Below are positions 1 through 8,407 of a DNA stretch of 64,000 bases, in pieces (the stretch's first letter is position 1; every line of letters starts with the position of its first letter). This DNA is from Caulobacterales bacterium (GTDB taxonomy: Bacteria; Pseudomonadota; Alphaproteobacteria; Caulobacterales; Parvularculaceae): the NCBI GenBank assembly GCA_020638525.1, contig JACKIL010000007.1:83583-147582 (forward strand), read 5' to 3'. The position numbers and the translations under genes are program-made. The notes below the pieces were generated by a model. That model worked only from the letters and a program-made list of their open reading frames with translations, ran no database searches and was not told the origin of the DNA.

Positions 1-54
1 CAGTTCAACGAACTGCCGCGCTTCGATAAAGGCGACGCGAAAGCGTTCCACTAA
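1..54 (+). CDS. ctaD: Cytochrome c oxidase subunit I, 3' end only (probable)
   Basis: The last 17 codons and the TAA of a gene that begins before the window. The visible peptide ends in NELPRFDKGDAKAFH. Its position directly upstream of ctaB, ctaG and ctaE matches the usual alphaproteobacterial ctaC-ctaD-ctaB-ctaG-ctaE order, so subunit I (the haem-copper catalytic subunit of the aa3 oxidase) is the best inference. The tail alone is too short to prove the family. A strong terminator follows within 35 bases. Confidence 0.55.
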   Translation, partial: QFNELPRFDKGDAKAFH

Positions 55-87
55 TCGGCGCCGCCGGGAACTCTGGCGAAAAGATTG

Positions 88-119
88 AAGCCCCGCAGAG
101 AAATTCTGCGGGGCTTTTT
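88..119 (+). terminator. Rho-independent terminator after ctaD
   Basis: A 10-bp GC-rich stem (90-99 paired with 105-114) with a 5-base loop, flanked by AA and followed by TTTTT. It sits between the end of the probable ctaD and the next gene, so the downstream genes probably need their own promoter. Confidence 0.9.
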
Positions 120-243
120 CGTGCACGGATCATACTGCGCCGCAGCATCGCCATGAGCGTCCCGCTGGAAGCAGCGGCTGAAATTGGTTAATAATGGTTA
201 ACAGGCCCCCGATCGGGGGTGATGGCTCAGCGTGGAGGGGTGA

Positions 244-615
244 ATGCTGGAGACAATGATCAATCAGGCCGTGGATATCTTTAGGGGCACATTCCTGACG
301 GGGGACTGGATCGCGCTCGTGATCGCCTTCGGCTCGGTGCTGGTGGCTTCCCTGTTGATGCGCCGCGGTGGCCAGATAGGGTCGATGACGCTGCTGGCGC
401 TCGTTCTTTTCGCGCTTGGCGGCTATCTGCGCGGCTTTTTCCGTGGGGTGTCTCCGGAAGGCGTGAGCGAAGGCAGCCGGGCGGTCGCCCAGCTCGAGCA
501 GAGCTGGAACTCGTTCATGAGCCTTTCGGCGGGATCGCTCCTGGCTTATTTCATCGCCTTTATGGTGTTCATTCTCGTGCTCTTCAGCGTGCGCTCGGTG
601 CTGAGCCGCGGCTAG
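244..615 (+). CDS. Small three-helix membrane protein, unknown function
   Basis: A 123-residue protein starting at ATG 244 behind a good ribosome site (GGAGGGG). Three hydrophobic stretches are visible at about residues 22-40, 47-65 and 97-118, with arginine-rich loops (MRRGG, YLRGFFRG), suggesting an integral inner-membrane protein. I do not recognise a family. It lies between the probable ctaD terminator and ctaB, so a link to the oxidase is possible only by position. No Cys or His cluster suggesting metal or haem handling is present. Confidence 0.75.
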   Translation: MLETMINQAVDIFRGTFLTGDWIALVIAFGSVLVASLLMRRGGQIGSMTLLALVLFALGGYLRGFFRGVSPEGVSEGSRAVAQLEQSWNSFMSLSAGSLLAYFIAFMVFILVLFSVRSVLSRG

Positions 616-719
616 ACGGACCGGGAAGAGTTAATCGCACTCTGTGCGACGGGGGGCCGCGGCGCGCCGCGGCCTTCGCCTGTTTTCAAGCATTGATAGG
701 TCGGGCATAAGCCCGGCTC

Positions 720-1652
720 ATGAACGGCGCAGTGACGAGGCCATTGAAAGAGCTTCCGCAGCAGGCGTCCCATGCCAGTCCGTGGGACTATTTCGCGCTT
801 CTGAAGCCGCGCGTGATGTCGCTTGTCATCTTCACGGCGCTTGTCGGCATGGTCGCCGCGGTCTCGACCGGCGCTGGCATTCATCCGCTTCTCGCCGCCA
901 TTTCTCTGCTCGCGATCGCCGTTGGCGCAGGCGCTTCCGGCGCGCTCAACATGTGGTGGGATGCGGATATTGATGCGCTGATGGCGCGCACGATCGGCCG
1001 CCCGATTCCGCGCGGACTTGTGCCGGCGCCGGAAGCGGCGGGGTTCGGCGGCATTCTTTCTGCGCTTTCGGTCGCGCTTCTCGCGCTCGCTTCGAACTAC
1101 GTCGCAGCAGGCCTCCTTGCATTCACGATCTTCTTCTATCTCGTCATCTACTCGATGTGGCTGAAGCGACTGACGCCGCAGAACATCGTCATCGGCGGCG
1201 CCGCTGGCGCATTGCCGCCGGTTGTCGGGTGGGCCGCGATTTCAGGCTCGGCGCCGATCGAGGCGTGGATTCTCTTCGGCATTATCTTCCTGTGGACGCC
1301 GCCGCATTTCTGGGCGCTCGCGCTTTATCGCGAAGGCGACTATGCGCGCGCCGGCGTTCCGATGATGCCGGTCGTCAAAGGCGAGCGTTCGACGAAACGC
1401 CAGATCTTCATTTACGCCGTCATCCTGGCCTTTGCGGGGGCCGCGCCCTATTTCGTCGGCATGGCGGGGCCGTTCTATCTCGCCGTCGCAAGCGCGCTTG
1501 GCGCATGGTTCGTCTGGCTTTCCTTCGGCGTGCTGCGATCGGAACCGGGCGAGAAGGAACTGCCGAAGCGGCTCTTCGGATTTTCAATTCTTTATCTCTT
1601 CGCGATTTTCGCCGCGATCCTGATCGAAGACCTTTGGGTGATCTATGGATGA
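720..1652 (+). CDS. ctaB: Protoheme IX farnesyltransferase (heme O synthase)
   Basis: Converts protoheme IX and farnesyl diphosphate to heme O, the precursor of the heme A used by the aa3 oxidase. The 310-residue length is typical of this UbiA-superfamily membrane enzyme. The first Asp-rich prenyl-diphosphate site is clear: N77 in NMWWDADID, with D81 and D85. A second motif (EGDYARAGVPMMPV) follows in the second half. About eight or nine hydrophobic helices are visible. There is no strong ribosome site before ATG 720; instead a small hairpin (CGGGC-ATAA-GCCCG, 702-715) abuts the start. The gene overlaps the next small gene by 8 bp, indicating coupled translation within the oxidase-assembly operon. 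Confidence 0.95.
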   Translation: MNGAVTRPLKELPQQASHASPWDYFALLKPRVMSLVIFTALVGMVAAVSTGAGIHPLLAAISLLAIAVGAGASGALNMWWDADIDALMARTIGRPIPRGLVPAPEAAGFGGILSALSVALLALASNYVAAGLLAFTIFFYLVIYSMWLKRLTPQNIVIGGAAGALPPVVGWAAISGSAPIEAWILFGIIFLWTPPHFWALALYREGDYARAGVPMMPVVKGERSTKRQIFIYAVILAFAGAAPYFVGMAGPFYLAVASALGAWFVWLSFGVLRSEPGEKELPKRLFGFSILYLFAIFAAILIEDLWVIYG

Positions 1653-1788
1653 GCTAAGCCCTGAAGAGCGCAAGAAACGCGGTCAGCGCAATGTCGCGAT
1701 CGCGCTTCTCATCGGCGCTTTCGTTGCAATTATCTATCTCGTCACCATGTTGAAAATCGGCGCCAATATCGCCAGCGGCAATCCGTAG
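1645..1788 (+). CDS. CtaF/CoxF-like small single-helix protein
   Basis: A 47-residue protein (MDELSPEERKKRGQRNVA...) with a charged N-terminus and one hydrophobic helix at about residues 17-35. It starts inside the last codons of ctaB (8-bp overlap) and ends 4 bp before ctaG. Small proteins of this shape, with an ELSPEER-type start, commonly lie between ctaB and ctaG in Alphaproteobacteria and are annotated CtaF or CoxF; their role in oxidase assembly is not well defined. The assignment rests on position and shape. Confidence 0.75.
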   Translation: MDELSPEERKKRGQRNVAIALLIGAFVAIIYLVTMLKIGANIASGNP

Positions 1789-1792
1789 GATC

Positions 1793-2323
1793 ATGTCCGA
1801 ACGCGCGAGCAAGAATACGAAAACAGCAGCGATCATGGCGGGCGTCGCCGTGGGCATGGTCGGCATGTCATTCGCAGCCGTGCCGCTCTATCGCGCCTTT
1901 TGTCAGGTGACAGGGTTCGGAGGAACGACGCAGCGCGCTGAGAATGCGACAGGCGAAGTGCTCGAGCGGCAAGTGACGGTTCGCTTCGACGCGAACACTG
2001 CGCAGGATATTCCCTGGCGCTTCAAGCCAGAGCAGCCGACCCAGAAGCTCCACATCGGCGAGACCGGCCTTGCGTTCTTCTCGGCCGAGAACCTGTCGAG
2101 CAAGCCGGTCTCGGGCCGGGCCGCTTTCAACGTCACCCCCGCCAAGGCCGGGGTCTATTTCAAGAAGATCGAGTGCTTCTGCTTCACCGAGCAGACGCTC
2201 GCGCCGGGTGAGAAGGTCGACATGCCGGTCACCTATTTTATCGACCCGAAGATCGCCAAGGACATCAATCTCGATGATGTCGAGACGATCACGCTCGCCT
2301 ACACGTTTTTCCCCTCCGACTAG
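1793..2323 (+). CDS. ctaG: Cytochrome c oxidase assembly protein CtaG/Cox11
   Basis: A copper chaperone that delivers Cu to the CuB centre of subunit I. The 176 residues consist of a short cytoplasmic tail, one membrane helix (about 11-31) and a periplasmic immunoglobulin-like domain. Diagnostic motifs are present: the conserved Cys in RAFCQVTGFGGT (C37) just after the helix, and the copper-binding CFC pair (C128 and C130 in ECFCFTEQTL). It starts at ATG 1793, 4 bp after the CtaF-like gene, and is part of the oxidase-assembly operon. Confidence 0.96.
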   Translation: MSERASKNTKTAAIMAGVAVGMVGMSFAAVPLYRAFCQVTGFGGTTQRAENATGEVLERQVTVRFDANTAQDIPWRFKPEQPTQKLHIGETGLAFFSAENLSSKPVSGRAAFNVTPAKAGVYFKKIECFCFTEQTLAPGEKVDMPVTYFIDPKIAKDINLDDVETITLAYTFFPSD

Positions 2324-2472
2324 GCTTCTCGCAGCGCGGAAGTGCGGCCTAATAGCGCGCCGGACGGGCGCCCGCCCGCTTTGAATTTAGGCGCGCTCCG
2401 GTATAGACAAACCCATTCTGCAGAAGCCCGGGGCCGCCGATGCGCTGGCCCGCCTAAACCGAGGGAAGCGCC

Positions 2473-3423
2473 ATGGCTGGAGCCGAGGTTAAGCACGACT
2501 ACCATCTCGTCAATCCGAGCCCGTGGCCGCTGGTCGGCTCCATGGCGGCGATGGTCATGGCGATCGGCGCGGTGACGTGGATGCGCTCCGGCGAGGGCGA
2601 ACCCGGCTTGGTCATCGGATCGCTGACCCTCAAAGGCAACTGGCTTTTCCTCGCGGGCTTCGGTGGCGTTCTGCTGACCATGGCCGGCTGGTGGCGCGAC
2701 GTTATCAAAGAATCGCTCCGTGGCGAGAACACTTCGCTCGTTGTTCGCATCGGCCTTCGTTACGGCATGGTGCTGTTCATCGCTTCGGAAGTGATGTTCT
2801 TCGTCGCCTGGTTCTGGGCGTTCTTCGGTGCGGCGCTTTTCCCTGGCGCGGGCGATCCGATCATTCTTTCCGACGGCACGCAGATGCTCAACCCGGCGGG
2901 CGATCCCGCCTTCCTCGGCACTGATGCGCGACTGCACGTGCTTGGCGGCGTGTGGCCGCCGCGCGGCGTCGAGCCGTTGTCGCCCTGGGGTCTGCCGCTC
3001 CTCAACACGCTCATTCTTCTGCTTTCGGGTACGACCGTCACGTGGGCGCACCACGCGGTTCAAACCGGAAATCAGAAAGGCCTCGTCAACGGCCTCGTCG
3101 TCACCATCGTTCTTGGCGCGATCTTCACGAGCCTTCAGGCGATCGAATACACCGAGGCGCTTCGCGAGGGCATGTTCAAGTTCTCCGGCGGCGGCATCTA
3201 TGGCGCGTCGTTCTTCATGGCGACGGGCTTCCACGGCATGCACGTCATCATCGGGACGATCTTCCTGACGGTCTGCCTTTTCCGGGCGCTCGCCGGCCAG
3301 TTTACTGCGGAGCGTCATTTCGGCTTCGAGGCGGCGGCCTGGTACTGGCACTTCGTCGATGTCGTCTGGCTGTTCCTCTTCGCCTTCATTTATGTGCTCG
3401 GCAATCAGGGGCTGCTGTCCTAG
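2473..3423 (+). CDS. ctaE: Cytochrome c oxidase subunit III
   Basis: Subunit III of the aa3-type oxidase, a structural inner-membrane subunit that stabilises the active site and proton uptake. The 316 residues show seven hydrophobic helices and the family signatures HHAVQTG, ATGFHGMHVIIGT (with the conserved HGxH) and the C-terminal WYWHFVDVVWLFLF. The start is ATG 2473 behind GAGGGA. A 149-bp gap separates it from ctaG, so it may have its own promoter. Confidence 0.96.
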   Translation: MAGAEVKHDYHLVNPSPWPLVGSMAAMVMAIGAVTWMRSGEGEPGLVIGSLTLKGNWLFLAGFGGVLLTMAGWWRDVIKESLRGENTSLVVRIGLRYGMVLFIASEVMFFVAWFWAFFGAALFPGAGDPIILSDGTQMLNPAGDPAFLGTDARLHVLGGVWPPRGVEPLSPWGLPLLNTLILLLSGTTVTWAHHAVQTGNQKGLVNGLVVTIVLGAIFTSLQAIEYTEALREGMFKFSGGGIYGASFFMATGFHGMHVIIGTIFLTVCLFRALAGQFTAERHFGFEAAAWYWHFVDVVWLFLFAFIYVLGNQGLLS

Positions 3424-3479
3424 ACTGGCCCTCGGCGGGATGCGCTAGGGAGACGACCCGCTGAACTCAGGGGGTCATC

Positions 3480-4055
3480 ATGAAAACGATAACGATAATC
3501 CGGCGAGCTCTTGCGGTTGCGGCGCTCGCCGCGCTCAGCGGCTGCCTCATCAGCGAGAAGCCGCTCCTCGATACGCGCAATGGCCGTGCGGCTCCGCTTG
3601 AGCCGGGTCTCTATCGCGCCTGCGAGATCGAGCCTGGCAGCGATCCCGATTGCAAGACCATGAACGTCGCGCGCGATGGAAGCGCGCGTTACGCCTTCAC
3701 CCTGAAAGAAGAAGGCGAGGACGAAGAAGTCACCTTCGCGCGGTTTCGCCGCATCGCATCAGGCTCCTGGCTCGCCCAGCTTAATGGCGAAGAGGACGAG
3801 GACTATTTCTACTTTCTCGCCGAGAAGGATGGAGACGACTTCGTGATGGCGATGGTCGTTTGCGGAGACATTCCTGCGGCCACGCGCAAGAAACTGGTGG
3901 CCAGCCGCGAAATGGAAGTGGATGACGATGCGACTGTGTGCACGGCGAAGTCGCTTCGCGCGGTCATGTCGGCGACGAAGGCTTATGGCGCCGCCAACCC
4001 GATCGAGAGCCGCTCGCGCATCGTCTATTCAAAGATTGAAGACAAGAAGGACTGA
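3480..4055 (+). CDS. Predicted lipoprotein, unknown function
   Basis: A 191-residue protein with a lipoprotein signal: basic start (MKTITIIRR), hydrophobic core and lipobox LSGC with C22 as the lipidation site. The mature part contains acidic runs (EEGEDEEV, EEDEDYFYFLAEKDGDD) and three further cysteines. It probably sits in the outer membrane or periplasm. I recognise no family. It lies between ctaE and the DUF983/surf1 pair in the same direction, so co-transcription with the oxidase genes is likely, but a functional tie is only inferred. Confidence 0.8.
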   Translation: MKTITIIRRALAVAALAALSGCLISEKPLLDTRNGRAAPLEPGLYRACEIEPGSDPDCKTMNVARDGSARYAFTLKEEGEDEEVTFARFRRIASGSWLAQLNGEEDEDYFYFLAEKDGDDFVMAMVVCGDIPAATRKKLVASREMEVDDDATVCTAKSLRAVMSATKAYGAANPIESRSRIVYSKIEDKKD

Positions 4056-4064
4056 CGCTTCTCA

Positions 4065-4433
4065 ATGGCCTATTACCCGCCGATTTCGCCTTACGCCGCC
4101 GGCCTAGCCTGCAAATGCCCGCGCTGCGGGCAGGGGGCTCTCTTCAAGACGTTTCTGGGCGTCGGCGATCATTGTGAGGTGTGCGGGCTCGACTATTCGA
4201 AGGCTGATCCCGGCGACGGCGCCATCGTGTTCGTGCTTTTCATCGTCGGCTTTGTCGCTGTCGCAATCGCGTTTGTGGCGCGCTTCATGTGGTACGCGTC
4301 GATCGGTGTCTCATTCCTCATCTCCGGCGTTACGGCCATCGCGTTGACGCTTGCTATGCTGCGGCCCTTGAAAGCGACGCTCATCGCGTTGCAGTTTCAG
4401 CATAAGGCTGAAGAAGGCCGCATCCAGGAATGA
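4065..4433 (+). CDS. DUF983 family zinc-ribbon membrane protein
   Basis: A 122-residue protein with an N-terminal zinc ribbon (CPRCGQG with C18 and C21, then CEVCGLDY with C37 and C40) and two membrane helices at about 52-73 and 78-100. This layout defines DUF983 proteins, which lie beside ctaE and surf1 in many Alphaproteobacteria and are presumed to help oxidase biogenesis. The last four bases overlap the surf1 start (ATGA), indicating translational coupling. Confidence 0.9.
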   Translation: MAYYPPISPYAAGLACKCPRCGQGALFKTFLGVGDHCEVCGLDYSKADPGDGAIVFVLFIVGFVAVAIAFVARFMWYASIGVSFLISGVTAIALTLAMLRPLKATLIALQFQHKAEEGRIQE

Positions 4434-5155
4434 GCTTTCGCCCGCGTCCCGTCCAGACGGTTTTCGCCGCGCTCGGCATGGCGCTTCTGGTCGGGCTTGG
4501 CGTCTGGCAGCTGCAAAGGCTGCAATGGAAGCTCGGCCTGATCGCAAAAGTCGAAGAGCGCATTCACGAGAGTGCGGCGCCCTTCAGCGGCGTTCTTGCG
4601 AGTTGGGAAGGCCATCAGGATACGGAGTATACGCCTGTCGTTGCGACCGGTGTGTTCCGTAACGATCTTGAGGCGCATGTATACGGCACGCTCGAAGGTG
4701 AAGCGGGCTATTACATCTTTACGCCGCTCGAACTTTCCGGCGCGGACTGGCCTGAGGGAACTTTTGTCTATGTTAACCGGGGCTTTGCGCCGCTTGCGCT
4801 GAAAGATCCCGCAAGCCGGCCTGACAGCGAAATCGATGGCCCCATAACCGTGAAGGGTCTTTTCCGCTCGCCGGAACGAGAAGGCGGCATCGTGAAGATG
4901 GTCGCCGCGAAAGACGATCCAGTCTCCAATTTCTGGCATCTGCGTGACCCGGCGCTCTTTTCGAAGTCGGCCGGCATCGCTGCGCTTCCGGCCTATATCG
5001 ACAGCTTCGGGGAGGAAAATCCGGCTCCCTGGCCTAGGGGTGGAACGACGCGCGTCGACTTCACAAACCGGCACCTCGAATACGCGTTGACCTGGTTTGG
5101 CCTGGCGGCGGCCCTGTTCGCGGTGTGGCTTGCCTATTCCCTGAAAAGGCGATAG
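4430..5155 (+). CDS. surf1: SURF1 family cytochrome oxidase biogenesis protein
   Basis: A 241-residue inner-membrane protein of the SURF1 family, which assists heme A insertion into oxidase subunit I. It shows the family layout: an N-terminal helix with the conserved LGVWQLQRLQWK motif, a periplasmic domain with YVNRGF and a C-terminal helix after RHLEYALTWFGLA. It overlaps the DUF983 gene by 4 bp and closes the oxidase-assembly cluster. Confidence 0.93.
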   Translation: MSFRPRPVQTVFAALGMALLVGLGVWQLQRLQWKLGLIAKVEERIHESAAPFSGVLASWEGHQDTEYTPVVATGVFRNDLEAHVYGTLEGEAGYYIFTPLELSGADWPEGTFVYVNRGFAPLALKDPASRPDSEIDGPITVKGLFRSPEREGGIVKMVAAKDDPVSNFWHLRDPALFSKSAGIAALPAYIDSFGEENPAPWPRGGTTRVDFTNRHLEYALTWFGLAAALFAVWLAYSLKRR

Positions 5156-5157
5156 CT

Positions 5158-5188
5158 TCCAATTACTTTGTAAAACAAAGTTATTGGA
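5158..5188. promoter_or_regulatory. Palindromic operator-like site upstream of the DUF2306 gene
   Basis: A 31-bp dyad centred on base 5173 in which 13 of 15 opposing positions pair; the core reads ACTTTGT-AAA-ACAAAGT. It starts 3 bases after the surf1 stop and ends 13 bases before the next ATG, in the leader of the DUF2306 gene. It is AT-rich and lacks a U-tract, so an operator for a dimeric repressor is more likely than a terminator. The regulator is not identifiable here. Confidence 0.55.
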
Positions 5189-5200
5189 ACTGGATACGCC

Positions 5201-5620
5201 ATGTCTTTCGAGCCGCTCCTGACCGCCCCGCCTGTCATCCAGACCCACGCCTATGCTGCTGGCGCAGCGTTTATTCTGGGCCTCGTCCAGCTCTTCGGTC
5301 CGAAAGGCACGCGCTTTCACATTGCGGCAGGAACGCTCTGGGTGATCCTGATGGCGGTCATCGCCGGCACGTCGATTTTCATCACGCACCCCGTCAAACC
5401 CGGCGACCCGTTCTGGGCGCGCTATTCGCCCATCCACCTCTTCACGGTGGCGACGATATTGAGCCTCGCCTTGGGTCTATGGCTCATCGCGCGTGGCGGG
5501 CCCGGTTTCAAGATGCATGCGCGGCCCTTCACCGGGGTCTTCCTCGGCGGGCTCGTCGTCGCCGGCGCGCTCGCTTTCCTGCCCGGGCGGATCATGCACC
5601 AGGTGGCGTTCGGGAACTAA
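5201..5620 (+). CDS. DUF2306 family membrane protein
   Basis: A 139-residue integral membrane protein with four hydrophobic helices and conserved histidines (HAYAAG near residue 16, HPVKPGDPFWARYSPIHLF in the middle, HARPF, and MHQVAF at the end). This pattern matches DUF2306 (predicted membrane protein), whose function is unknown. The start is ATG 5201. A 31-bp palindrome lies directly upstream, suggesting regulation separate from surf1. Confidence 0.8.
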   Translation: MSFEPLLTAPPVIQTHAYAAGAAFILGLVQLFGPKGTRFHIAAGTLWVILMAVIAGTSIFITHPVKPGDPFWARYSPIHLFTVATILSLALGLWLIARGGPGFKMHARPFTGVFLGGLVVAGALAFLPGRIMHQVAFGN

Positions 5621-5635
5621 AAACGCTGCGAGCGC

Positions 5636-6502
5636 CTATTCGCCGCGAAGCTTGCGCTCATAAGCGGCGACGAGCGTCATGTACGGGCTCACGCGGTCGA
5701 TGAAGGCGTCGTCGCCATTCGTCGGCGAATAGGCTTCCTTCATGTCGACATGCATGTGAACTGTCGTCGGCACGGAATCGCCATTGCTGTCGAAGAAGAC
5801 GTTCGAGATCTTCCCGATGCGCTGGCCGGCGGTGACTTCCTGTCCTTCAGACACGGCGAGATGGTTCATGTCGAGATGGAGGAACTGCCACCACGTTCCG
5901 TCTTCGGCCATGAGGCGCACGCTGTAAGAGCCGATATAATAGATCTCGCCCGCTTCTGGCGCGATCGCCCAATAGGTTTCCTTCTGGCAACCGGCCGGTC
6001 TGATGTCGACGCCGGTATGCCCGCCGTCCTCGCAGAAATACTGGTCCTTGCCGCGCTTCTCGCAGAAATTATCCCGCCACGGATAATCATAGTTCTCCGA
6101 GTTACACTGGTCGGTGGAAAGCCCGTTGAGCGAGGCCTGGCTGCCGCCATGGCCGTAAACCTGCGAGTTCAGGAAGACCGGGTCTTCCGCCGGAAAGGTG
6201 ATCTGGTCGTCATAGACGACCTCGTCGACGATGATGTTGCTCGGCGCGCTGCCGGGCATCAGGTCGCCCGCGGGACGGTAGGAGAATGTATGCCCTTCTT
6301 CGTCCGTAAGCGTATCGCCAGCGTCCGCATCGGTGTCGGCGGGCGGCGGCGTTTCGTCATCTGTTTCTTCGCTCTCGGTCGGCGGTTCAACCGGGTCGGG
6401 CGTATCTGGCGCGGGTTGTTCCGGCTCCGGAAGAGGAGAAGTCGGCTTGTCGCATGCTGAAAGGGACGCCAGGAAAGCGGCGGCGATAAGCGCGCGTTTC
6501 AT
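5636..6502 (-). CDS. M23-like peptidase lipoprotein
   Basis: A 288-residue lipoprotein with lipobox LSAC (C17), a long Pro/Glu/Asp-rich linker (about 18-65) and a C-terminal M23 (LytM/peptidase family) fold. The zinc-site motifs are visible: GHTGVDIRP (HxxxD) and VHMHVDM (HxH). Members cleave peptidoglycan cross-bridges or activate amidases, so envelope remodelling is likely. Extra cysteines (QCNSENY, FCEKRG, FCEDGG, GCQKE) suggest disulfides. It is the last gene of a minus-strand operon; its ATG overlaps the upstream stop (TAATG). Confidence 0.82.
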   Translation of the reverse strand: MKRALIAAAFLASLSACDKPTSPLPEPEQPAPDTPDPVEPPTESEETDDETPPPADTDADAGDTLTDEEGHTFSYRPAGDLMPGSAPSNIIVDEVVYDDQITFPAEDPVFLNSQVYGHGGSQASLNGLSTDQCNSENYDYPWRDNFCEKRGKDQYFCEDGGHTGVDIRPAGCQKETYWAIAPEAGEIYYIGSYSVRLMAEDGTWWQFLHLDMNHLAVSEGQEVTAGQRIGKISNVFFDSNGDSVPTTVHMHVDMKEAYSPTNGDDAFIDRVSPYMTLVAAYERKLRGE

Positions 6503-7314
6503 TACTGTCCTCCTGCATTTTCATTGAGAATGACGATGCTGTCGGCGAGCGAGACCGCGTAATCGTCCTGTGCGCAGCGCGCATCCGACTCGTCGTCGCA
6601 ATAGACTGCAATCTGATAGGCGACATTGAACTTCGCAAAGCTGAGTTCGACGCCCTGTTCGTGATGGCTGATCATGTAGGGCGCATCGATGGAGTCGAGG
6701 CGCTTGAGGGCGCGCTTACGCTGGGCGCCGCGCGCTTTCACCAGCTCCGCCGGCCCGCCAACGACGCGCATGCGTGTTCCGATAAGCTCGAAATTGGCGC
6801 CGTTCGGCAATTCGCCGAAGGCTGTGAACGCATTCTCGCGCGACGCAATGCGCAGCGCGCCGATCGTTTCCGCTGTCGCGGGGGCGAGCACCGGCAGCAT
6901 GGCGCGGTTGACCGCTTCAGGCGAGACGCGCTTGAACTGTTCGGGCGGAGCGGCGCGCAAGGCTTTCGGCCGCAGCCGCTCGCGCTCTTCCGGAGAGATG
7001 ACGCGGCTGAGCGACATCGCTCGCACGCTTCGATCAAACTCGGCGTCTTTTTCTTTCGAGACGCGGAGCGTCGTTTTAACGGCGGTCCAGTCCGGCGCTG
7101 CGGGCGCTTTCTTTTCGACGCGAATTCCCGGCGGCGTGCGATCAGAGCGGCGCGGAATGATCGCCGCAGGCGGCGGGGGAGGGGGCGGCGCCGTTTCCTC
7201 TTCGCTCGCCGGCTGAGTGCGGTCCTGCGCGTGCGCTAATGTCAGCATGCTGACTGAAATTGCGAGCGGCGCGCACAGGGCGCCAGCTGCGATCAGGAGC
7301 GATCGTCCGTTCAT
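6502..7314 (-). CDS. Exported protein of unknown function
   Basis: A 270-residue protein with a signal peptide ending at about LAHAQ (residues 1-30), then a Pro-rich stretch containing seven consecutive prolines and an Arg/Lys-rich segment. The C-terminal half looks globular and carries a Cys pair near the end (YCDDESDARCAQDDY). No family is recognised. It is translationally coupled (TAATG) to the M23-like lipoprotein and follows the OmpA-like gene, so a role at the cell wall is a reasonable guess from position only. Confidence 0.75.
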   Translation of the reverse strand: MNGRSLLIAAGALCAPLAISVSMLTLAHAQDRTQPASEEETAPPPPPPPAAIIPRRSDRTPPGIRVEKKAPAAPDWTAVKTTLRVSKEKDAEFDRSVRAMSLSRVISPEERERLRPKALRAAPPEQFKRVSPEAVNRAMLPVLAPATAETIGALRIASRENAFTAFGELPNGANFELIGTRMRVVGGPAELVKARGAQRKRALKRLDSIDAPYMISHHEQGVELSFAKFNVAYQIAVYCDDESDARCAQDDYAVSLADSIVILNENAGGQ

Positions 7315-7375
7315 TTCCCCATCTCCCCGGCGCGCCTAAAAACCCCATGCGCGCCTCTCAAACCCCGAAATCGTC

Positions 7376-8404
7376 TTAGCGTTCCGTCAGCTTGAACTCG
7401 ATACGCCGGTTCTGAGCGAGCGAAGCAGCTGAGTAACCGGAAACAAGCGGCACGTCCGATCCGGACCCGGTCGCCATCATCCGCCGGCCCGGAACGCCTC
7501 GCGAATGAAGGTACTGTACCACGGAAATCGCGCGTTGAGCGGAAAGATCGAGGTTGGAATCGAAGAGCGCAAGGCAGGACGGCCCGAGCGGCGTCGCGTC
7601 CGCATGCCCATCGACCCGCAACACCCAGTTCACCTCCGGCGGAATGTCGTCCTGAATATCGAGGAGCGCAGCGGCGAGCTTGTTGAGTTCGCCTTTGCCG
7701 CCTTCGCCGAGCGTTGCAGAGCAGGAGCCGAAGAGGATGTCGCTCTCGAAGATGAAGCGGTCGCCGACGACCTTCACATCCGTGCGGTCGCCGAGCGCAG
7801 CGCGCAGCGCTTCAAAGAAGCGGGAGCGCACTTCTTGCAGCTCCTGCACCTTGCGGGCGAGCGCAGCGTTGAGGCGCTGCGAAAGATTTTCGATCTGCGC
7901 CTGCTGCTCCTTGTCTTTCGCTTCAGCTGCGTCGAGCGCTTCCTGAAGGCTCGCGAGCTGTCGGCGCAGGGCCGCGAGTTGCGCATTGAGCGTTGCGATC
8001 TGGCTCTTTTGATCTTCGGTCAGCGCTTTTTCCGCTTCAAGTTCTTCAGCGGAAGCGGCGACAGCGCTCTGGCTTGCAGCGAGCGCTGCGCCGAGCGTTG
8101 CAAGCTCTTGCTCCTTCTGCGTGAGCGTATCCTGCAAGGCGAGAATGCGCGCTTGCAAATCTTCCTTTTCGGACTGTGCAAGGCCGAGCTGTTTGGCGAG
8201 TTCGTTGATGCGATCGGTAAGGCGCGCGAGCTCTGAATCTTTCTCGGCAAGCTCGTCTTTCACCGAAGTGAGCTTTGCGCCAAGATAGAACTGCGCGACT
8301 ACGAAGATTGACAGGACGAACATCATGACGAGGAGCAGCGTCGACAACGCGTCGACGAAGCCCGGCCAGATATTGGCTTCGCTTCTGCTCCTGCGCCGGG
8401 CCAT
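7376..8404 (-). CDS. OmpA/MotB-type peptidoglycan-binding protein with coiled coil
   Basis: A 342-residue protein: short basic cytoplasmic tail, one membrane helix (about 18-43; FVDALSTLLLVMMFVLSIF), a long coiled coil (about 50-190, heavy in Ala, Glu, Gln and Leu) and a C-terminal OmpA-like domain (about 205-340) with the motifs DGHADATPLG and SAQRAISVVQYLHSRGVP and ending NRRIEFKLTER. The helix contains an Asp (FVDALS) as in MotB/TolR/ExbD stators. It lies 3 bp downstream of the MotA/TolQ-like gene, so the two very probably form an ion-driven inner-membrane complex that pulls on the cell wall. Confidence 0.85.
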   Translation of the reverse strand: MARRRSRSEANIWPGFVDALSTLLLVMMFVLSIFVVAQFYLGAKLTSVKDELAEKDSELARLTDRINELAKQLGLAQSEKEDLQARILALQDTLTQKEQELATLGAALAASQSAVAASAEELEAEKALTEDQKSQIATLNAQLAALRRQLASLQEALDAAEAKDKEQQAQIENLSQRLNAALARKVQELQEVRSRFFEALRAALGDRTDVKVVGDRFIFESDILFGSCSATLGEGGKGELNKLAAALLDIQDDIPPEVNWVLRVDGHADATPLGPSCLALFDSNLDLSAQRAISVVQYLHSRGVPGRRMMATGSGSDVPLVSGYSAASLAQNRRIEFKLTER

Positions 8405-8407
8405 GGG

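Noticed and set aside
2320..3351. Long minus-strand frame opposite ctaE
   Set aside because: GC-rich third-position shadow of ctaE; charged, low-complexity translation and no start signal. Similar long shadows opposite typA, trbE and the relaxase were discarded for the same reason.
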